Positions 14,450-23,770 are shown, counted from the first letter of the stretch. The stretch: DNA of 29,550 nucleotides from a virus (IMGVR_UViG_3300020195_000126:1-29550), one strand, 5' to 3'. Numbers and translations: made by a program. Notes: generated from the sequence alone by a model not told the origin.

Positions 14450-15322
14450 ATGGGCACTCTTTCCAACATCAAGGTTGAACCTTGCAACGTAAGCTGGAAT
14501 GGAACAGACATCGGATTCATTGAAGGCGACCTCGAGATTGCATTCGAGGAACAGAGCGTTGATATCACCGCTCATCAAGAGGGCTCAAACGTTCTTGATA
14601 GCGTCAGGACGGGCAAGAGCGTTTCGCTGAGTACTGCCCTCAAAGAGAGTGCGCTGACTCAGTTGACGACTCTGCTCGAGGCTGGCGGCGCGACGTCTAC
14701 CGCAGTTGCAGAGGTTTACACCATCACATGCGTTGCTGACGTGACCAACTCGCTCGATGGTAAATATTTCGTAGCGCGAACTCAAGGTGATGCCATCCTC
14801 CATCACGTTTGGTTTAACACCTCTGGCGGATCTGCTGTTGACCCAGCACCTGCCGGTTCTACTGCTGTCGAGGTTGCGGTTACGACCAATGCAACAGCAA
14901 CGACTAACGCCGCTTCTGTTGCATCAGCCATGGACGCGCTCCCCGGTTACATCGCAACGTCAAGCGGCGCAGTCGTTACGGTTACGCTGGCAACTGCTGG
15001 CTTTGCAACGGACGCATCTACCGGCACGTCTACCTTTACGTTTGCCGTGACGACCAAAGGAACCGGCGCGCTCCCGGGTTGGGGTAATAGCAAGGACTTT
15101 ACTGGGATGGTCAATCAAGCGAAGGCCCTGATTCTTCACCCTGTCGTGTTGGCTGCCTCAGACAAATCTCGAGATCTGAACTTCTGGCTAGCATACCCGA
15201 TGCTTGAGTCGGTTTCATTCTCTGGAGAGAGCCCGGAGATGATCAACATTAGCTGGAAGATTTTCCCAGACACGACTCGTCCGGCAGCCATCCGCTTGCT
15301 CGGATACGGTAACGGCACCTAA
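14450..15322 (+). CDS. Major tail tube protein with inserted beta-rich domain
   Basis: 290 residues from ATG 14450. The first 80 and last 80 residues fit a siphovirus tail tube subunit (WNGTDIGFIEGDLEIAFEEQ, SVRTGKSVSLSTALKESA; then the end reading NLFW-type strands and TRPAAIRLLGYGNGT). Between them, at about 95-205, an Ala/Thr/Ser-rich domain is inserted that is related to the modules of the 11612 gene (VWFNTSGGSAVDPAPAGSTA). Such inserts decorate the tail surface in other phages. Its TAA overlaps the next ATG (TAATG), and the chaperone and tape measure follow. Confidence 0.75.
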   Translation: MGTLSNIKVEPCNVSWNGTDIGFIEGDLEIAFEEQSVDITAHQEGSNVLDSVRTGKSVSLSTALKESALTQLTTLLEAGGATSTAVAEVYTITCVADVTNSLDGKYFVARTQGDAILHHVWFNTSGGSAVDPAPAGSTAVEVAVTTNATATTNAASVASAMDALPGYIATSSGAVVTVTLATAGFATDASTGTSTFTFAVTTKGTGALPGWGNSKDFTGMVNQAKALILHPVVLAASDKSRDLNFWLAYPMLESVSFSGESPEMINISWKIFPDTTRPAAIRLLGYGNGT

Positions 15323-15582
15323 TGGAACTGAAGCTGAGTAGCCCGCAACAGATCAAGGTCGTCTACGGTGAAGCATCTTACATGGTATCTAAGCCGAAGA
15401 TGGGCCAGCTTCTCGAATTCGAGAAGAAGAAGAACGAAATGGAAGCATCAAACGGCGGCATCAGCGAGGCCGTTGTTGCGTTCCTTGAAGTGCTCGGCCT
15501 TCCGCGAGAGGTAACGCTTGACCTTGACTCTGAGAATGTCGGTGCCGTGGTTGAGGCTCTGACTGCTGGAAAAAAAAACTAA
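15322..15582 (+). CDS. Tail assembly chaperone, short form (gpG-like)
   Basis: 86 residues, beginning at ATG 15322. The protein is small and helical with charged stretches (LLEFEKKKNEMEASNGGISE). It stands between the tail tube and tape measure genes, where tailed phages keep the two-form tail chaperone. It ends GKKN at a slippery run (15570-15579). Most ribosomes stop here; a fraction shift back one base and make the longer form listed separately. It would coat the tape measure protein during tail assembly. Confidence 0.82.
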   Translation: MELKLSSPQQIKVVYGEASYMVSKPKMGQLLEFEKKKNEMEASNGGISEAVVAFLEVLGLPREVTLDLDSENVGAVVEALTAGKKN

Positions 15583-15875
15583 CTGAGCTTGAGTATCGTC
15601 AGGCTCGTTTGTGTCAGTTCTATGGATGGTCGCCTGGTGACGTTGCCGGGATGTACGAAGAAGAGGCTTCTGGGTATTGGTTGGCAATATCGACGATTGA
15701 GGCCCAACAAACGCTTTTAAAGCTCAGGCTGATGGATTGGCCAAACATGAAAAAGCAAGACCGACAGTCATGGCACCGCCAGCTTCATAAGGTCGCCTAT
15801 CCAGAAACGCATTCCGGTAAAGAGCTCAGCACTAAAGACCTCGCTGCTCGCATCCAGGCGGCTGTGAATGGCTAA
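15322..15875 (+). CDS. Tail assembly chaperone, long form (gpGT-like) by -1 frameshift
   Basis: A -1 shift at 15573-15579 joins the 86-codon frame to one open to TAA 15873-15875. The 184-residue fusion continues KKKLTELEYRQARLCQFYGW and is rich in Trp, Gln and basic residues (LRLMDWPNMKKQDRQSWHRQ). The second part has no good start of its own near the junction (the first candidate is a TTG at 15609), which supports a fusion. In lambda the T part recruits tail tube subunits. The last bases overlap the tape measure ATG. Confidence 0.82.
15573..15579 (+). promoter_or_regulatory. -1 ribosomal frameshift site A AAA AAC
   Basis: In the frame of the 15322 gene the bases read A AAA AAC directly before the stop TAA (15580-15582), within a run of nine A. 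Slipping both tRNAs back one base continues in the frame that runs to 15875 without a stop. This is the classic X XXY YYZ slippery form. I did not identify a clear downstream pseudoknot by eye. Confidence 0.85.
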
Positions 15876-17625
15876 CGAAATCGTAACAGAGCTCGTACTT
15901 GAGCTAAACAAGTTCAAGGCCGGGCTTGACGACGCGTCGAAACAGGCGAAGATTGCCGGCGATAAGTCGGGCAATAGTCTCGGCCAGGGATTCGAGTCTG
16001 GGTTTAGCAAGGCGGCGAGCTCTCTCTTAAAGACCATTGCAGTTATAGGCGGCGGGCTACTTGCTGCGTTCAGCATTAAGAAGGCAATAGAGCAGGCGAG
16101 TCAGCAGGAGGACGCCATCAATGCGATTAACGCCGCACTTGCTGCTAGCGGTAATTTCACGCGCCAGGCTTCGCTCGACTTCCAAGCTTATGCAGCGCAA
16201 CTACAGAGCGTAACAACTGTCGCAGATGACGTCATCCTAAAGAACGCGGCGTTGCTCGCATCTCTCGGCGGGCTGAGTGGCGAGGGGCTGAAGAAGGCGA
16301 CTAAGGCTGCGCTTGACCTCGCTGCTGGGCTTAACATCGACGTTGCCTCTGCATTTAACCTCGTAGCTAAGGCTGCTGACGGGAATGTCGGAGTGCTCAG
16401 TCGGTACGGCATCCGCGTGGCAGCGACAGGTGATAAGACCATGGACTTCGCTCGTGCTCTTGAGATCATGAACCATAAGTTCGGCGGGCTTGCTGAGTCC
16501 AAGGTCAACACATTCTCGGGCGCTCTTGCTCAGATGGAGAACACGTTTAGCGATCTGCTGAAAGAGTTCGGCAGGTTCGTCACGCAGTCGCCGCTTCTAA
16601 TCGGCGTCTTCAAGATGATCTCGTCCGGGATTGTTGACGCTGTAAACGGCATCAAGTCTGCTGGCACTGCTGACGTCATCGGGAATCTGTCGCGCGAACT
16701 GAACAGCTTCGCGTTGTCTATAGTGCCAAAGGTCTTGCCGCCGCTCGAGCTGCTGATCAACATGCTCACCTCGCTCAGCTTTGTCCTCGTCGGAATGGCA
16801 GTGTCGCGCGCACAATTAGTGCACGGCAAGTTCGCCGAAGCATTCGATACCATTAAGCAGGCCATAACAGATGCTGGGGAAACGGTGTTCGACTTCAGCG
16901 GGACCATGAAGGTAGAAGAGTTTCTACAGAAGACAGACGAGTTCGTGAACTCATTCGCGACTAATTTAAATGAGATGGGTCCGGCCATGGCAAGCGCTAC
17001 ATCAGCGGTGATGTCGCAGCTTGCCGGCATTACCTTCTCGGGTGTTTTGGCATCAATGTCCGACGCAAAGAATAAGATAGTTGTCACATCAAACGAAATC
17101 GCAAAGCATCTCAATGGTGCTTTCGTTGGTGCTATTTCCAGTTCGTTCGCAGCACTTGGCGGGGCGCTGGCAACTGGGAAGAATGGTTTCGCTGAGTTCG
17201 GTAAGTCTGTCCTAAAGTCGCTTGGCGGTCTTCTGATGTACTTCGGCCAGATGTTAATCGCTATCGGCCTCGGGTTATCTACTGTCCCATTTCTTTTCGG
17301 CTTTCAAGGCCCAGCCGCTGTTATCGCAGGAATTGCGGCCACCGTTCTTGGCGGTGCCTTGCAGGCTCTCGGAGGTGGCGGCGGCGCGCCGGCAGGAGCT
17401 GGCTCCAGCTCAGGAGGCGGCATCACGTCATCGAGCGGAGGCAATATTTCTCCCGGTTCTGTTGAGACGGGTGCGCTGCTCGAGACAGAAAAGAAAGAGC
17501 CGACAACTACTGTGCATGTGAACGTGCAGGGCAACATCTTAGACCGGCGAGAGACCGGCCTTGCTATCGCGGACATTATCAACGAGACCTTTGGATCGAA
17601 CGGTATCACGTTCGCAACGACATGA
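15868..17625 (+). CDS. Tape measure protein
   Basis: 585 residues, the largest tail-core protein. The N-terminal third is an Ala-rich, Lys-rich coiled coil (residues about 1-60 and 75-190). Hydrophobic segments lie near 50-70 (TIAVIGGGLLAAF) and about 455-495. A Gly/Ser-rich linker follows, then an orderly C-terminus with VHVNVQGNILDRRETGLAIA. It sets tail length and enters the host envelope during DNA delivery. At roughly 0.15 nm per residue it predicts a tail near 85-90 nm (an estimate from the usual ratio). The start overlaps the chaperone end; the stop overlaps the next ATG (ATGA). Confidence 0.82.
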   Translation: MANEIVTELVLELNKFKAGLDDASKQAKIAGDKSGNSLGQGFESGFSKAASSLLKTIAVIGGGLLAAFSIKKAIEQASQQEDAINAINAALAASGNFTRQASLDFQAYAAQLQSVTTVADDVILKNAALLASLGGLSGEGLKKATKAALDLAAGLNIDVASAFNLVAKAADGNVGVLSRYGIRVAATGDKTMDFARALEIMNHKFGGLAESKVNTFSGALAQMENTFSDLLKEFGRFVTQSPLLIGVFKMISSGIVDAVNGIKSAGTADVIGNLSRELNSFALSIVPKVLPPLELLINMLTSLSFVLVGMAVSRAQLVHGKFAEAFDTIKQAITDAGETVFDFSGTMKVEEFLQKTDEFVNSFATNLNEMGPAMASATSAVMSQLAGITFSGVLASMSDAKNKIVVTSNEIAKHLNGAFVGAISSSFAALGGALATGKNGFAEFGKSVLKSLGGLLMYFGQMLIAIGLGLSTVPFLFGFQGPAAVIAGIAATVLGGALQALGGGGGAPAGAGSSSGGGITSSSGGNISPGSVETGALLETEKKEPTTTVHVNVQGNILDRRETGLAIADIINETFGSNGITFATT

Positions 17626-18395
17626 GCCTAACCACACACTCAGCATTCTATTACGGGTTCGCAGTTACCTCTGCGAATAACAAAATTAACTTCAACGAGG
17701 GCGCGGCAGAGCTGACTGCTGCCATTGCCGTTGGTGAATACTCGATGACAGGCTATGCGACTGCTGCTGCTGCTGCTCTGAACGTCGCAGGCGCGCTGAC
17801 GTTCACCGTGACATTCAGCCGAGTTACTCGGATTATGACGATAGCCGCTGGCAGTAACTTCACGCTGCTGATTTCGTCAGGCGCTAACGCCGGGTCTTCC
17901 GCGTTTGCTACGCTTGGATTCAGCGGTGCCGATGTGACAGGTGCAGCGACCTACGCAGGTGGAACCGCTGTTGGCACATCATATAATACGCAGTTCATTC
18001 TGCAGGACCACATCGCGAGCGCTAATTTCGTCCGTGCAACAGATGCAACAGTGAACACATCCGCATCTGGCCGCGTTGAGGTGTTTAAGTTTGGTGACAG
18101 TCGCTTTGTGCAAGCCAATATTAAGTATGCGACTAACACGACTACTACTGCTGGGCCGGTGAGAAACAGCGCGACTGGCGTTGCAAAGTTGCAATCGTTT
18201 ATGGATTATCTTATTACTAAGGGACCTGTTGAATATATGGCTGACGAGTCTTCGGTTGGTACATTCCAGACGCTCATTCTTGAATCTACGCCAGATGACT
18301 CAAAGGGCACTGGCTATACGCTCAAGGAGCTTTATGGTCAGGGTTTGCCAGGATATTTTGAGACCGGAACAATGAAGTTTCGCGTCCTAAGCTAA
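17622..18395 (+). CDS. Distal tail / baseplate protein with shared beta module
   Basis: 257 residues. Residues about 8-120 hold the module YYGFAVTSANNKINFNEGAA, then AELTAA and FTLLISSGANAGSSAFATLGF, closely related to the one in the connector gene at 12979. The C-terminal half (DSRFVQANIKY, LQSFMDYLITKGPVEYMAD, LESTPDDSKGTGYTLKELYG) looks like a distal tail protein, which ends the tail tube and holds the hub. It follows the tape measure gene with an ATGA overlap, the usual place for this protein. Confidence 0.62.
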   Translation: MSLTTHSAFYYGFAVTSANNKINFNEGAAELTAAIAVGEYSMTGYATAAAAALNVAGALTFTVTFSRVTRIMTIAAGSNFTLLISSGANAGSSAFATLGFSGADVTGAATYAGGTAVGTSYNTQFILQDHIASANFVRATDATVNTSASGRVEVFKFGDSRFVQANIKYATNTTTTAGPVRNSATGVAKLQSFMDYLITKGPVEYMADESSVGTFQTLILESTPDDSKGTGYTLKELYGQGLPGYFETGTMKFRVLS

Positions 18396-18408
18396 GGAAG
18401 GTTACCGA

Positions 18409-19860
18409 GTGTCAATTTCAAATGGCGTAGACGCAAATTCAACAAACTTTAATGCTGCGTTCATGTCACGCACCATCAACACAAACACGACCGGATCCAT
18501 CACTGCTGGAACTAACTTTAAGCGGGCGGTTCAAGACGCGCTGACGGCATTCGCTACTGGCGGTCAATCGAGCGCAACGGCCATTACTAAAGATATTGCA
18601 GTGTTCTCCACTGTCGCAACTGCTGCCGACTCTGGGAAGCTCCCTACGAGCTCCGCTGGTCTTCACATCATCGTCTATAACCGCGGCTCTAACGCGATGG
18701 CGCTTTTCCCTGCGACTGGTGATGCAATCGACGGGCTATCAGCAAACTCTTCCATCTCCATTCCATCGGGTGATTCAATAGCGGCATCGTGTAGAGCCGC
18801 TGGTCAATGGATCACCGAGAGCTTTCAGTTCAACCTCGTCACGGTTCCAAATGGCGGGACAGGCGTGGCAACGCTCGCATCTAACGGCGTGCTGCTTGGG
18901 AGCGGGACATCTGCCGTCGCTGTTACTGCTGCCGGATCTGCGGATCAGGTTCTTCGCGTGCCTGGCGCTGGCGGAGCTCCTGCATTTGGCGCCGTGGATC
19001 TCACGAAGTCTGACGCCGTTACGGGGTCGCTCCCTATTGCAAACGGCGGCACGGGAGCAACGGCAGCAAGCACCGCGTTCAACGCGCTCAGCCCAATGAC
19101 TACGTCGGGCGACATCATATACGGCGGTTCAAGCGGAGCGGGCACTCGACTAGCGAAGGGCACCAACACGCAGGTGTTGACCCTGGCCGCAGGTCTTCCG
19201 ACTTGGGCTACTCCGTCGGCGGCTTCGGCCCTGCCTACGGTTCAGAAGTTTACCTCTGGGTCTGGAAACTATACAACTCCGGCGTCGACTCGTTACATCC
19301 GGGTCCGCATGGTCGGAGCAGGCGGCGGCGGCGGTGGGTGTGGGACCGCATCCTCGGGTAACGGCGCTGCGGGCGGAAACTCGACTTTCGGGACCACTTT
19401 GCTCGTAACAAATGGCGGCGGCGGCGGTCCGAACGGGAACAACGGGCCAGCCGGAGGGACTGCGTCTCTCGGATCTGGGCCGGTAGGAATCGCCTTAACG
19501 GGTGGCGGTGGCGGTGGGGCGGCGGCAACCACAGGGACCAACTTTGTCACGGTTGGCGGCATCGGCGGATCGTCTGCGTTCGGCGGCGGAGGCTCTAGCG
19601 GTTATACCGGCGTGGGTGGCGCTGGCGCGGCTAACTCAGGCGGTGGTGGCGGTGGTGCTGGGAACCAGCACACATCAACTCTAATTTCCGGCGCAGGCGG
19701 CGGTGCGGGGGGGTTTGTAGACGCGATCATCGTGCCGACAGCTTCTCAAGTTTTTGCTTACGTAGTCGGCGCGGGCGGAGCAGGAGGGACTGCGGGCACG
19801 AACGGATTCGCAGGCGGCGCGGGCGCTGCTGGTCAAATTCTAATCGAAGAATACTATTAA
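18409..19860 (+). CDS. Tail fibre with glycine-rich C-terminal domain
   Basis: 483 residues from GTG 18409 (AAGGAAGG just upstream). The front part (SISNGVDANSTNFNAAFMSR) attaches to the tail. The middle has fibre-type repeats with NGGTG (VPNGGTGVATLASNGVLLGS; IANGGTGATAASTAF). From about 280 the sequence FTSGSGNYTTPASTRYIRVR leads into a Gly-rich domain of about 180 residues with runs of up to six Gly. That resembles Gly-rich fibre domains whose polyglycine helices and loops bind receptors. It is the best candidate for host recognition. Runs of GGC/GGT make the DNA locally repetitive. Confidence 0.75.
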   Translation: MSISNGVDANSTNFNAAFMSRTINTNTTGSITAGTNFKRAVQDALTAFATGGQSSATAITKDIAVFSTVATAADSGKLPTSSAGLHIIVYNRGSNAMALFPATGDAIDGLSANSSISIPSGDSIAASCRAAGQWITESFQFNLVTVPNGGTGVATLASNGVLLGSGTSAVAVTAAGSADQVLRVPGAGGAPAFGAVDLTKSDAVTGSLPIANGGTGATAASTAFNALSPMTTSGDIIYGGSSGAGTRLAKGTNTQVLTLAAGLPTWATPSAASALPTVQKFTSGSGNYTTPASTRYIRVRMVGAGGGGGGCGTASSGNGAAGGNSTFGTTLLVTNGGGGGPNGNNGPAGGTASLGSGPVGIALTGGGGGGAAATTGTNFVTVGGIGGSSAFGGGGSSGYTGVGGAGAANSGGGGGGAGNQHTSTLISGAGGGAGGFVDAIIVPTASQVFAYVVGAGGAGGTAGTNGFAGGAGAAGQILIEEYY

Positions 19861-19862
19861 AA

Positions 19863-22364
19863 ATGGCTCTGACTCTTACAGAGAACGCCATCAACGCGAC
19901 GTCAGCGACGAACATTAAGCCATCGCTGGTGTTGCAGATCGAAGGCGTATCGACTCTCTACGGAGCGGTCACCATCCAGAAGTATATTCACGTCGGTGAT
20001 GTCGGCCTGCTCGTCGACGGTAGCTGGTTAGTTGGCGGGCTTGGCTCTGTCATTGATCAGGAGGATCTCATCTCTCTTGATGGAACAGGAACGTCAATCA
20101 CGCAGCAGTTATTACCTGATAAGGGCTCCGTTTCTTCGGCTTCAAGCGTATCGGTCCAACTCATAGATGCAGACAACTTACTCACACAACTAATCAGTCC
20201 GTCTATTGTGGTTGAAGACGTGCTAGGTCGAAACGCAAAGCTCTACATGGGCTTTCAAGGGACAGCTTGGCCTGACGACTTCGTGGAGATATTCCGCGGT
20301 TACATCGACGACATCATCAGCGGTGCCGGGTTCGTTCGACTGAACATCGTCCACCCTGAGAAGAAGAAGATGCAGGACGTCTTCACCAGGAAGGACGACG
20401 TATTATCTGCGGGCATTAACTCTGCCGTCACATCGCTCCCTGTCGTAAATGCGAACACTAAGTTTCTATTCCACTACGTCGGTCCTGATGGGTCGTTCAA
20501 CTTTGTCGACTGCCAGCACTACGTCAGGATTGATGACGAGATCATCGAATATCTTGGGCTTACTGCCACGAACATAACCGGCGCTGTTCGTGGTTCTCTG
20601 GGCACCACTGCTGCGGCTCACAGCTCTGGCGCTAAGGTCACGTCATTCTATGCGTTCGAGGAAGACGTAGTGAACTTGGCGCTGAAGCTCATGCTCTCCG
20701 GGCCTGCTAACAAGACAGAACTAAACTTCAAGACCGGCGTTGTCATCAAGTCGTTTAACGTCATCGATGCATCGCTGACCGTTTCTAATGCGGTCTTCTT
20801 TTTAAACGTCAACATCTCCGAAGAGTACGGACTCACCGAGGGCGACTACATCCAGATTACAGGAGCGACTGACTCTGCGAATAACGACGTGACGCCCGGG
20901 TGGGCTGCGATCTCGTCCATCGTGGTTTCAGATACCGGATCTTATGCGGTCGTCTCTGGCGTGACGTTCACGGATGAGACAACGACGTCTGCAGTTGCAG
21001 GGTTCCGCAGCCGCTACGACACGTTTCCTGATGGGCTTGGAATGACGCCGGCTGAGGTTGACATCACTGAGCATAACCGCTGGCGCGATCTTCAGTTATC
21101 AGCGTTCAGCCTGCGCATCTATGTTCGAGATACCATCAATGGTAAAGAGTTCTTAGACAAGGAAGTCTATTCCCCTTACGGCGCATATTCTATCCCGCGA
21201 AAAGGCAAGTCCTCTATGGGCTTCCACATCGGCCCGCTTCCTACTGTAGATATTAAGATACTCGGGCAAGACGAGATCAAGAATGCGTCTAAGCTTCAGC
21301 TTCGCAGGACGACATCACGGAACTTCTACAACGCCATCGCATACAAGTTTGACGAGTCTGCGATCGAGGAAGGAAAGTTTCTATCCGGCGTGATCACGGT
21401 TGATGCAGACTCGCAGTCTCGCATTCCGGTAGGCAATGCAGTATTTACGATAGAGAGCCGCGGCATTAGGACGAACCTGTCTGGCGTTGCGAATACTGCG
21501 CTAGCTGCCGCACGTCGGCTGAACCGTTACAAGTTCGCGGCTGAGTCGATTGATAATGCCGAAGTGTTCTTTGGCGACGGTTTCAACCTCGAACCAGGTG
21601 ACTTGCTCATCGTCGATTTTGACGGGCTCCAGGTATCTAACAGCTCAGACGGCACGCGTGAGAAGCCTGAAAAGTTCTACGAAGTGACAAATAAGCGTCT
21701 CGACCTAAAGACTGGCAACGTGAGCCTGACGCTGCTTGATACGAACTTCACCGCGGGCGAGCGCTATGGCCTGATCTCTCCGAGCTCCGTCGTCGCGACT
21801 GGCGGGCTTACGACGTCTGTCATCCTGCAGGATTCCTATGGTGCGATCTTCCCCGGCAACGAGAAAAAGAAGTGGGCTGATTATGTCGGGCTTCCTGTAC
21901 TAGTTCACTCTGCTAATTTCACATTCTCGGAAGAGGTTACGTTCACTGGCTTTGACGCAGGTAACCCATACAAGATGAACTTCGATGCAGCAACGCCGCT
22001 CTCTCTCGCAGCAGTAGCGGGTCAGATCGTAGACATTGCTCCGTATTCAACGAACACAGACCCGTCAGTCAATCGCCTATACAAGTTGATCCACGCGCAC
22101 CAGAGCCCGCGTGTGGCCGTAGTGTCTGGATCGTCCAGCACTGTCTTTGTCGTAAGCGCAGGGAACGCGGGCAAGTTCATCGTCGGAGCATATGTCCGCG
22201 TTCACACGACAACGTTCACTGACTTCTCGCCAGAGGTTAAGGTTTCGATTGTGTCTGGTACGACGATCACAGTTGCCGCGACTCTCGGGTTTACGCCATC
22301 GAGCAGCCACTGGGTTTCATTCATCGGCTTCGCAGACAGTGAACAAACTTACAGATTCATCTAG
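19863..22364 (+). CDS. Large tail hub / tail-associated structural protein
   Basis: 833 residues, starting at ATG 19863 two nt after the fibre gene. The first ~180 residues (SLVLQIEGVSTLYGAV, VSVQLIDADNLLTQL, FRGYIDDIISGAGFVRLNI) look like the hub fold of siphovirus tail tips, and the long remainder is beta-rich with many extended strands. There is no peptidase or muramidase motif that I can see. It would form the base of the tail and link the tube to the fibres. It is the longest gene in the window, consistent with a central tail protein. Confidence 0.65.
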   Translation: MALTLTENAINATSATNIKPSLVLQIEGVSTLYGAVTIQKYIHVGDVGLLVDGSWLVGGLGSVIDQEDLISLDGTGTSITQQLLPDKGSVSSASSVSVQLIDADNLLTQLISPSIVVEDVLGRNAKLYMGFQGTAWPDDFVEIFRGYIDDIISGAGFVRLNIVHPEKKKMQDVFTRKDDVLSAGINSAVTSLPVVNANTKFLFHYVGPDGSFNFVDCQHYVRIDDEIIEYLGLTATNITGAVRGSLGTTAAAHSSGAKVTSFYAFEEDVVNLALKLMLSGPANKTELNFKTGVVIKSFNVIDASLTVSNAVFFLNVNISEEYGLTEGDYIQITGATDSANNDVTPGWAAISSIVVSDTGSYAVVSGVTFTDETTTSAVAGFRSRYDTFPDGLGMTPAEVDITEHNRWRDLQLSAFSLRIYVRDTINGKEFLDKEVYSPYGAYSIPRKGKSSMGFHIGPLPTVDIKILGQDEIKNASKLQLRRTTSRNFYNAIAYKFDESAIEEGKFLSGVITVDADSQSRIPVGNAVFTIESRGIRTNLSGVANTALAAARRLNRYKFAAESIDNAEVFFGDGFNLEPGDLLIVDFDGLQVSNSSDGTREKPEKFYEVTNKRLDLKTGNVSLTLLDTNFTAGERYGLISPSSVVATGGLTTSVILQDSYGAIFPGNEKKKWADYVGLPVLVHSANFTFSEEVTFTGFDAGNPYKMNFDAATPLSLAAVAGQIVDIAPYSTNTDPSVNRLYKLIHAHQSPRVAVVSGSSSTVFVVSAGNAGKFIVGAYVRVHTTTFTDFSPEVKVSIVSGTTITVAATLGFTPSSSHWVSFIGFADSEQTYRFI

Positions 22365-22409
22365 TAGACAAATCGGTCTAAGATCGAATAAGAATTAACA
22401 GGGGACACA

Positions 22410-22934
22410 ATGACTGATCTGTCAGACGAGCGGGCGCTAATTCAGACCGAAGAGACTTCCTTTCGTTTCGCCGTCTCAGAGTCGCTCGCGCAGAAGCTTG
22501 GCAAGTCAGCCAACTTCATCTTGAATAGAAACTACCAAGAGAAGGCATTCAGGATCAACGGCGGATACAACACGCTCACCCTCCCATTCAATCAGATCGA
22601 CGGGTACGCATTCTTTCAGTATAACGCACTGATACTGGATGCGTGGTTGTATGTGCAGACGGCCGGCAGCGGCGGGACCACAGAACTTGACATTAAACTA
22701 GCGACATCGTCTGGCGGCGCATTCTCTACCATCTTCAGTACAACGCCTAAGATCACTTCGGCGGCAGGTAATAACAAATTTATTCACGTCGGGTCTGTTA
22801 TCGCTAACACGACAGCGCCAGTGCTCAGTACGACGAACGTCGACGCAGGCAGCGCCATTCGCTGCGACATCATTGCTGCACAAACAGGAACGGTAGACGG
22901 CTGCGGATTAGTCATCCATTATCGGCCACGCTGA
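22410..22934 (+). CDS. Minor virion protein, beta-rich
   Basis: 174 residues after ACAGGGGACACA. After a charged start it becomes a beta-sandwich-like sequence (LDAWLYVQTAGSGGTTELDI, FSTIFSTTPKITSAAGNNKF, IRCDIIAAQTGTVDGCGLVI). This reads like a carbohydrate-binding or fibre-tip type domain, seen in many phage tail genes beside hub and fibre genes. No enzyme motif was seen. Confidence 0.5.
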   Translation: MTDLSDERALIQTEETSFRFAVSESLAQKLGKSANFILNRNYQEKAFRINGGYNTLTLPFNQIDGYAFFQYNALILDAWLYVQTAGSGGTTELDIKLATSSGGAFSTIFSTTPKITSAAGNNKFIHVGSVIANTTAPVLSTTNVDAGSAIRCDIIAAQTGTVDGCGLVIHYRPR

Positions 22935-22964
22935 TGCGTCGCGTCACAATAACAGGGAGATCAC

Positions 22965-23273
22965 ATGGCATCAGTAGGCAAGTCTTTTAACATCACGGCT
23001 GCCGTCGACTTTGGCTCCAACTTGTCCAGCAATGCGAACGCATACACTGCACCCGCCACTGGGTATGCAATCGTTACGCTAGCTGTTGAGGCCGCAGGCG
23101 ATGCTGTTAGGTTTCAGGTGGGCGGTCGTAGTATGTTTATTACCGCTGCCGGCGGTGCTGGCCTGCAAGCTGCTTATGGGGTCTATGTCGGACCCGGTAA
23201 AGCCGTCAGCTTTTCTAACAACACATCTTTGGCATCAGTTTTTGTAGTCGGCGTTGAGTTCACAAACACCTAG
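22965..23273 (+). CDS. Small beta-rich virion protein
   Basis: 102 residues starting MASVGKSFNITAAVDFGSNL. A compact, Ala/Gly/Val-rich beta protein of the size of a fibre-tip or collar domain. The leader AGGGAGATCAC is strong. Like the preceding gene it probably belongs to the tail tip or fibre complex. Function is inferred from position only. Confidence 0.5.
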   Translation: MASVGKSFNITAAVDFGSNLSSNANAYTAPATGYAIVTLAVEAAGDAVRFQVGGRSMFITAAGGAGLQAAYGVYVGPGKAVSFSNNTSLASVFVVGVEFTNT

Positions 23274-23275
23274 CT

Positions 23276-23770
23276 GTGCTGTGGATCGAGCGGCTACCGT
23301 GGGACATCATCAATGCCGCGGCGACATCTCACGGGCTTGACCGTCGCTGGATTGCAGCGATCATCCAGAAGGAATCAGGCGGAGATACGTGGGCAGTTCG
23401 CTATGAGCCTAATTGGAAATATGAGTTCCACACGCTCGAGATGGCCAAGAAGTCACGCACGACCGTAGACACACAGCGCCAGCTGCAGAAATTCAGCTAT
23501 GGACTAATGCAAGTGATGGGTACCGTCGCATACGAGCTCGGCCTTCGCGAAAACCCTATGAAGCTTTGCGCTGACCCAGAACGCGGCGTGCTCTATGGTT
23601 GCCTGATACTCGCGCGCCTCAAGAAACGATACCCGCTTTATGAGGATATATTCTCTGCATATAACGCGGGGAGCGCCATCAAGATCAATAACGGCATCAG
23701 GATCAATCAACTCACCTATGTGAATCCTGTGCTATCGCTTATCAAAGAACTAGGAGAAGCTGGAAAATAA
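23276..23770 (+). CDS. Lytic transglycosylase (SLT-type), probable endolysin
   Basis: 164 residues from GTG 23276. The soluble lytic transglycosylase motifs are present in order: QKESGGD with the catalytic Glu at about 33, SYGLMQVM at 74-81, and the late SAYNAGS near 127-133. It would cleave the glycan strands of peptidoglycan, forming anhydromuramic ends. No signal peptide is seen. It starts two nt after the previous stop and is followed by two membrane genes, which fits an endolysin; a virion-bound muramidase is the alternative. Confidence 0.8.
   Translation: MLWIERLPWDIINAAATSHGLDRRWIAAIIQKESGGDTWAVRYEPNWKYEFHTLEMAKKSRTTVDTQRQLQKFSYGLMQVMGTVAYELGLRENPMKLCADPERGVLYGCLILARLKKRYPLYEDIFSAYNAGSAIKINNGIRINQLTYVNPVLSLIKELGEAGK

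Noticed and set aside
18409-19860. Minus-strand Pro-rich frames opposite the fibre gene
   Set aside because: They arise from the complement of GGC/GGT runs in the Gly-rich fibre domain.
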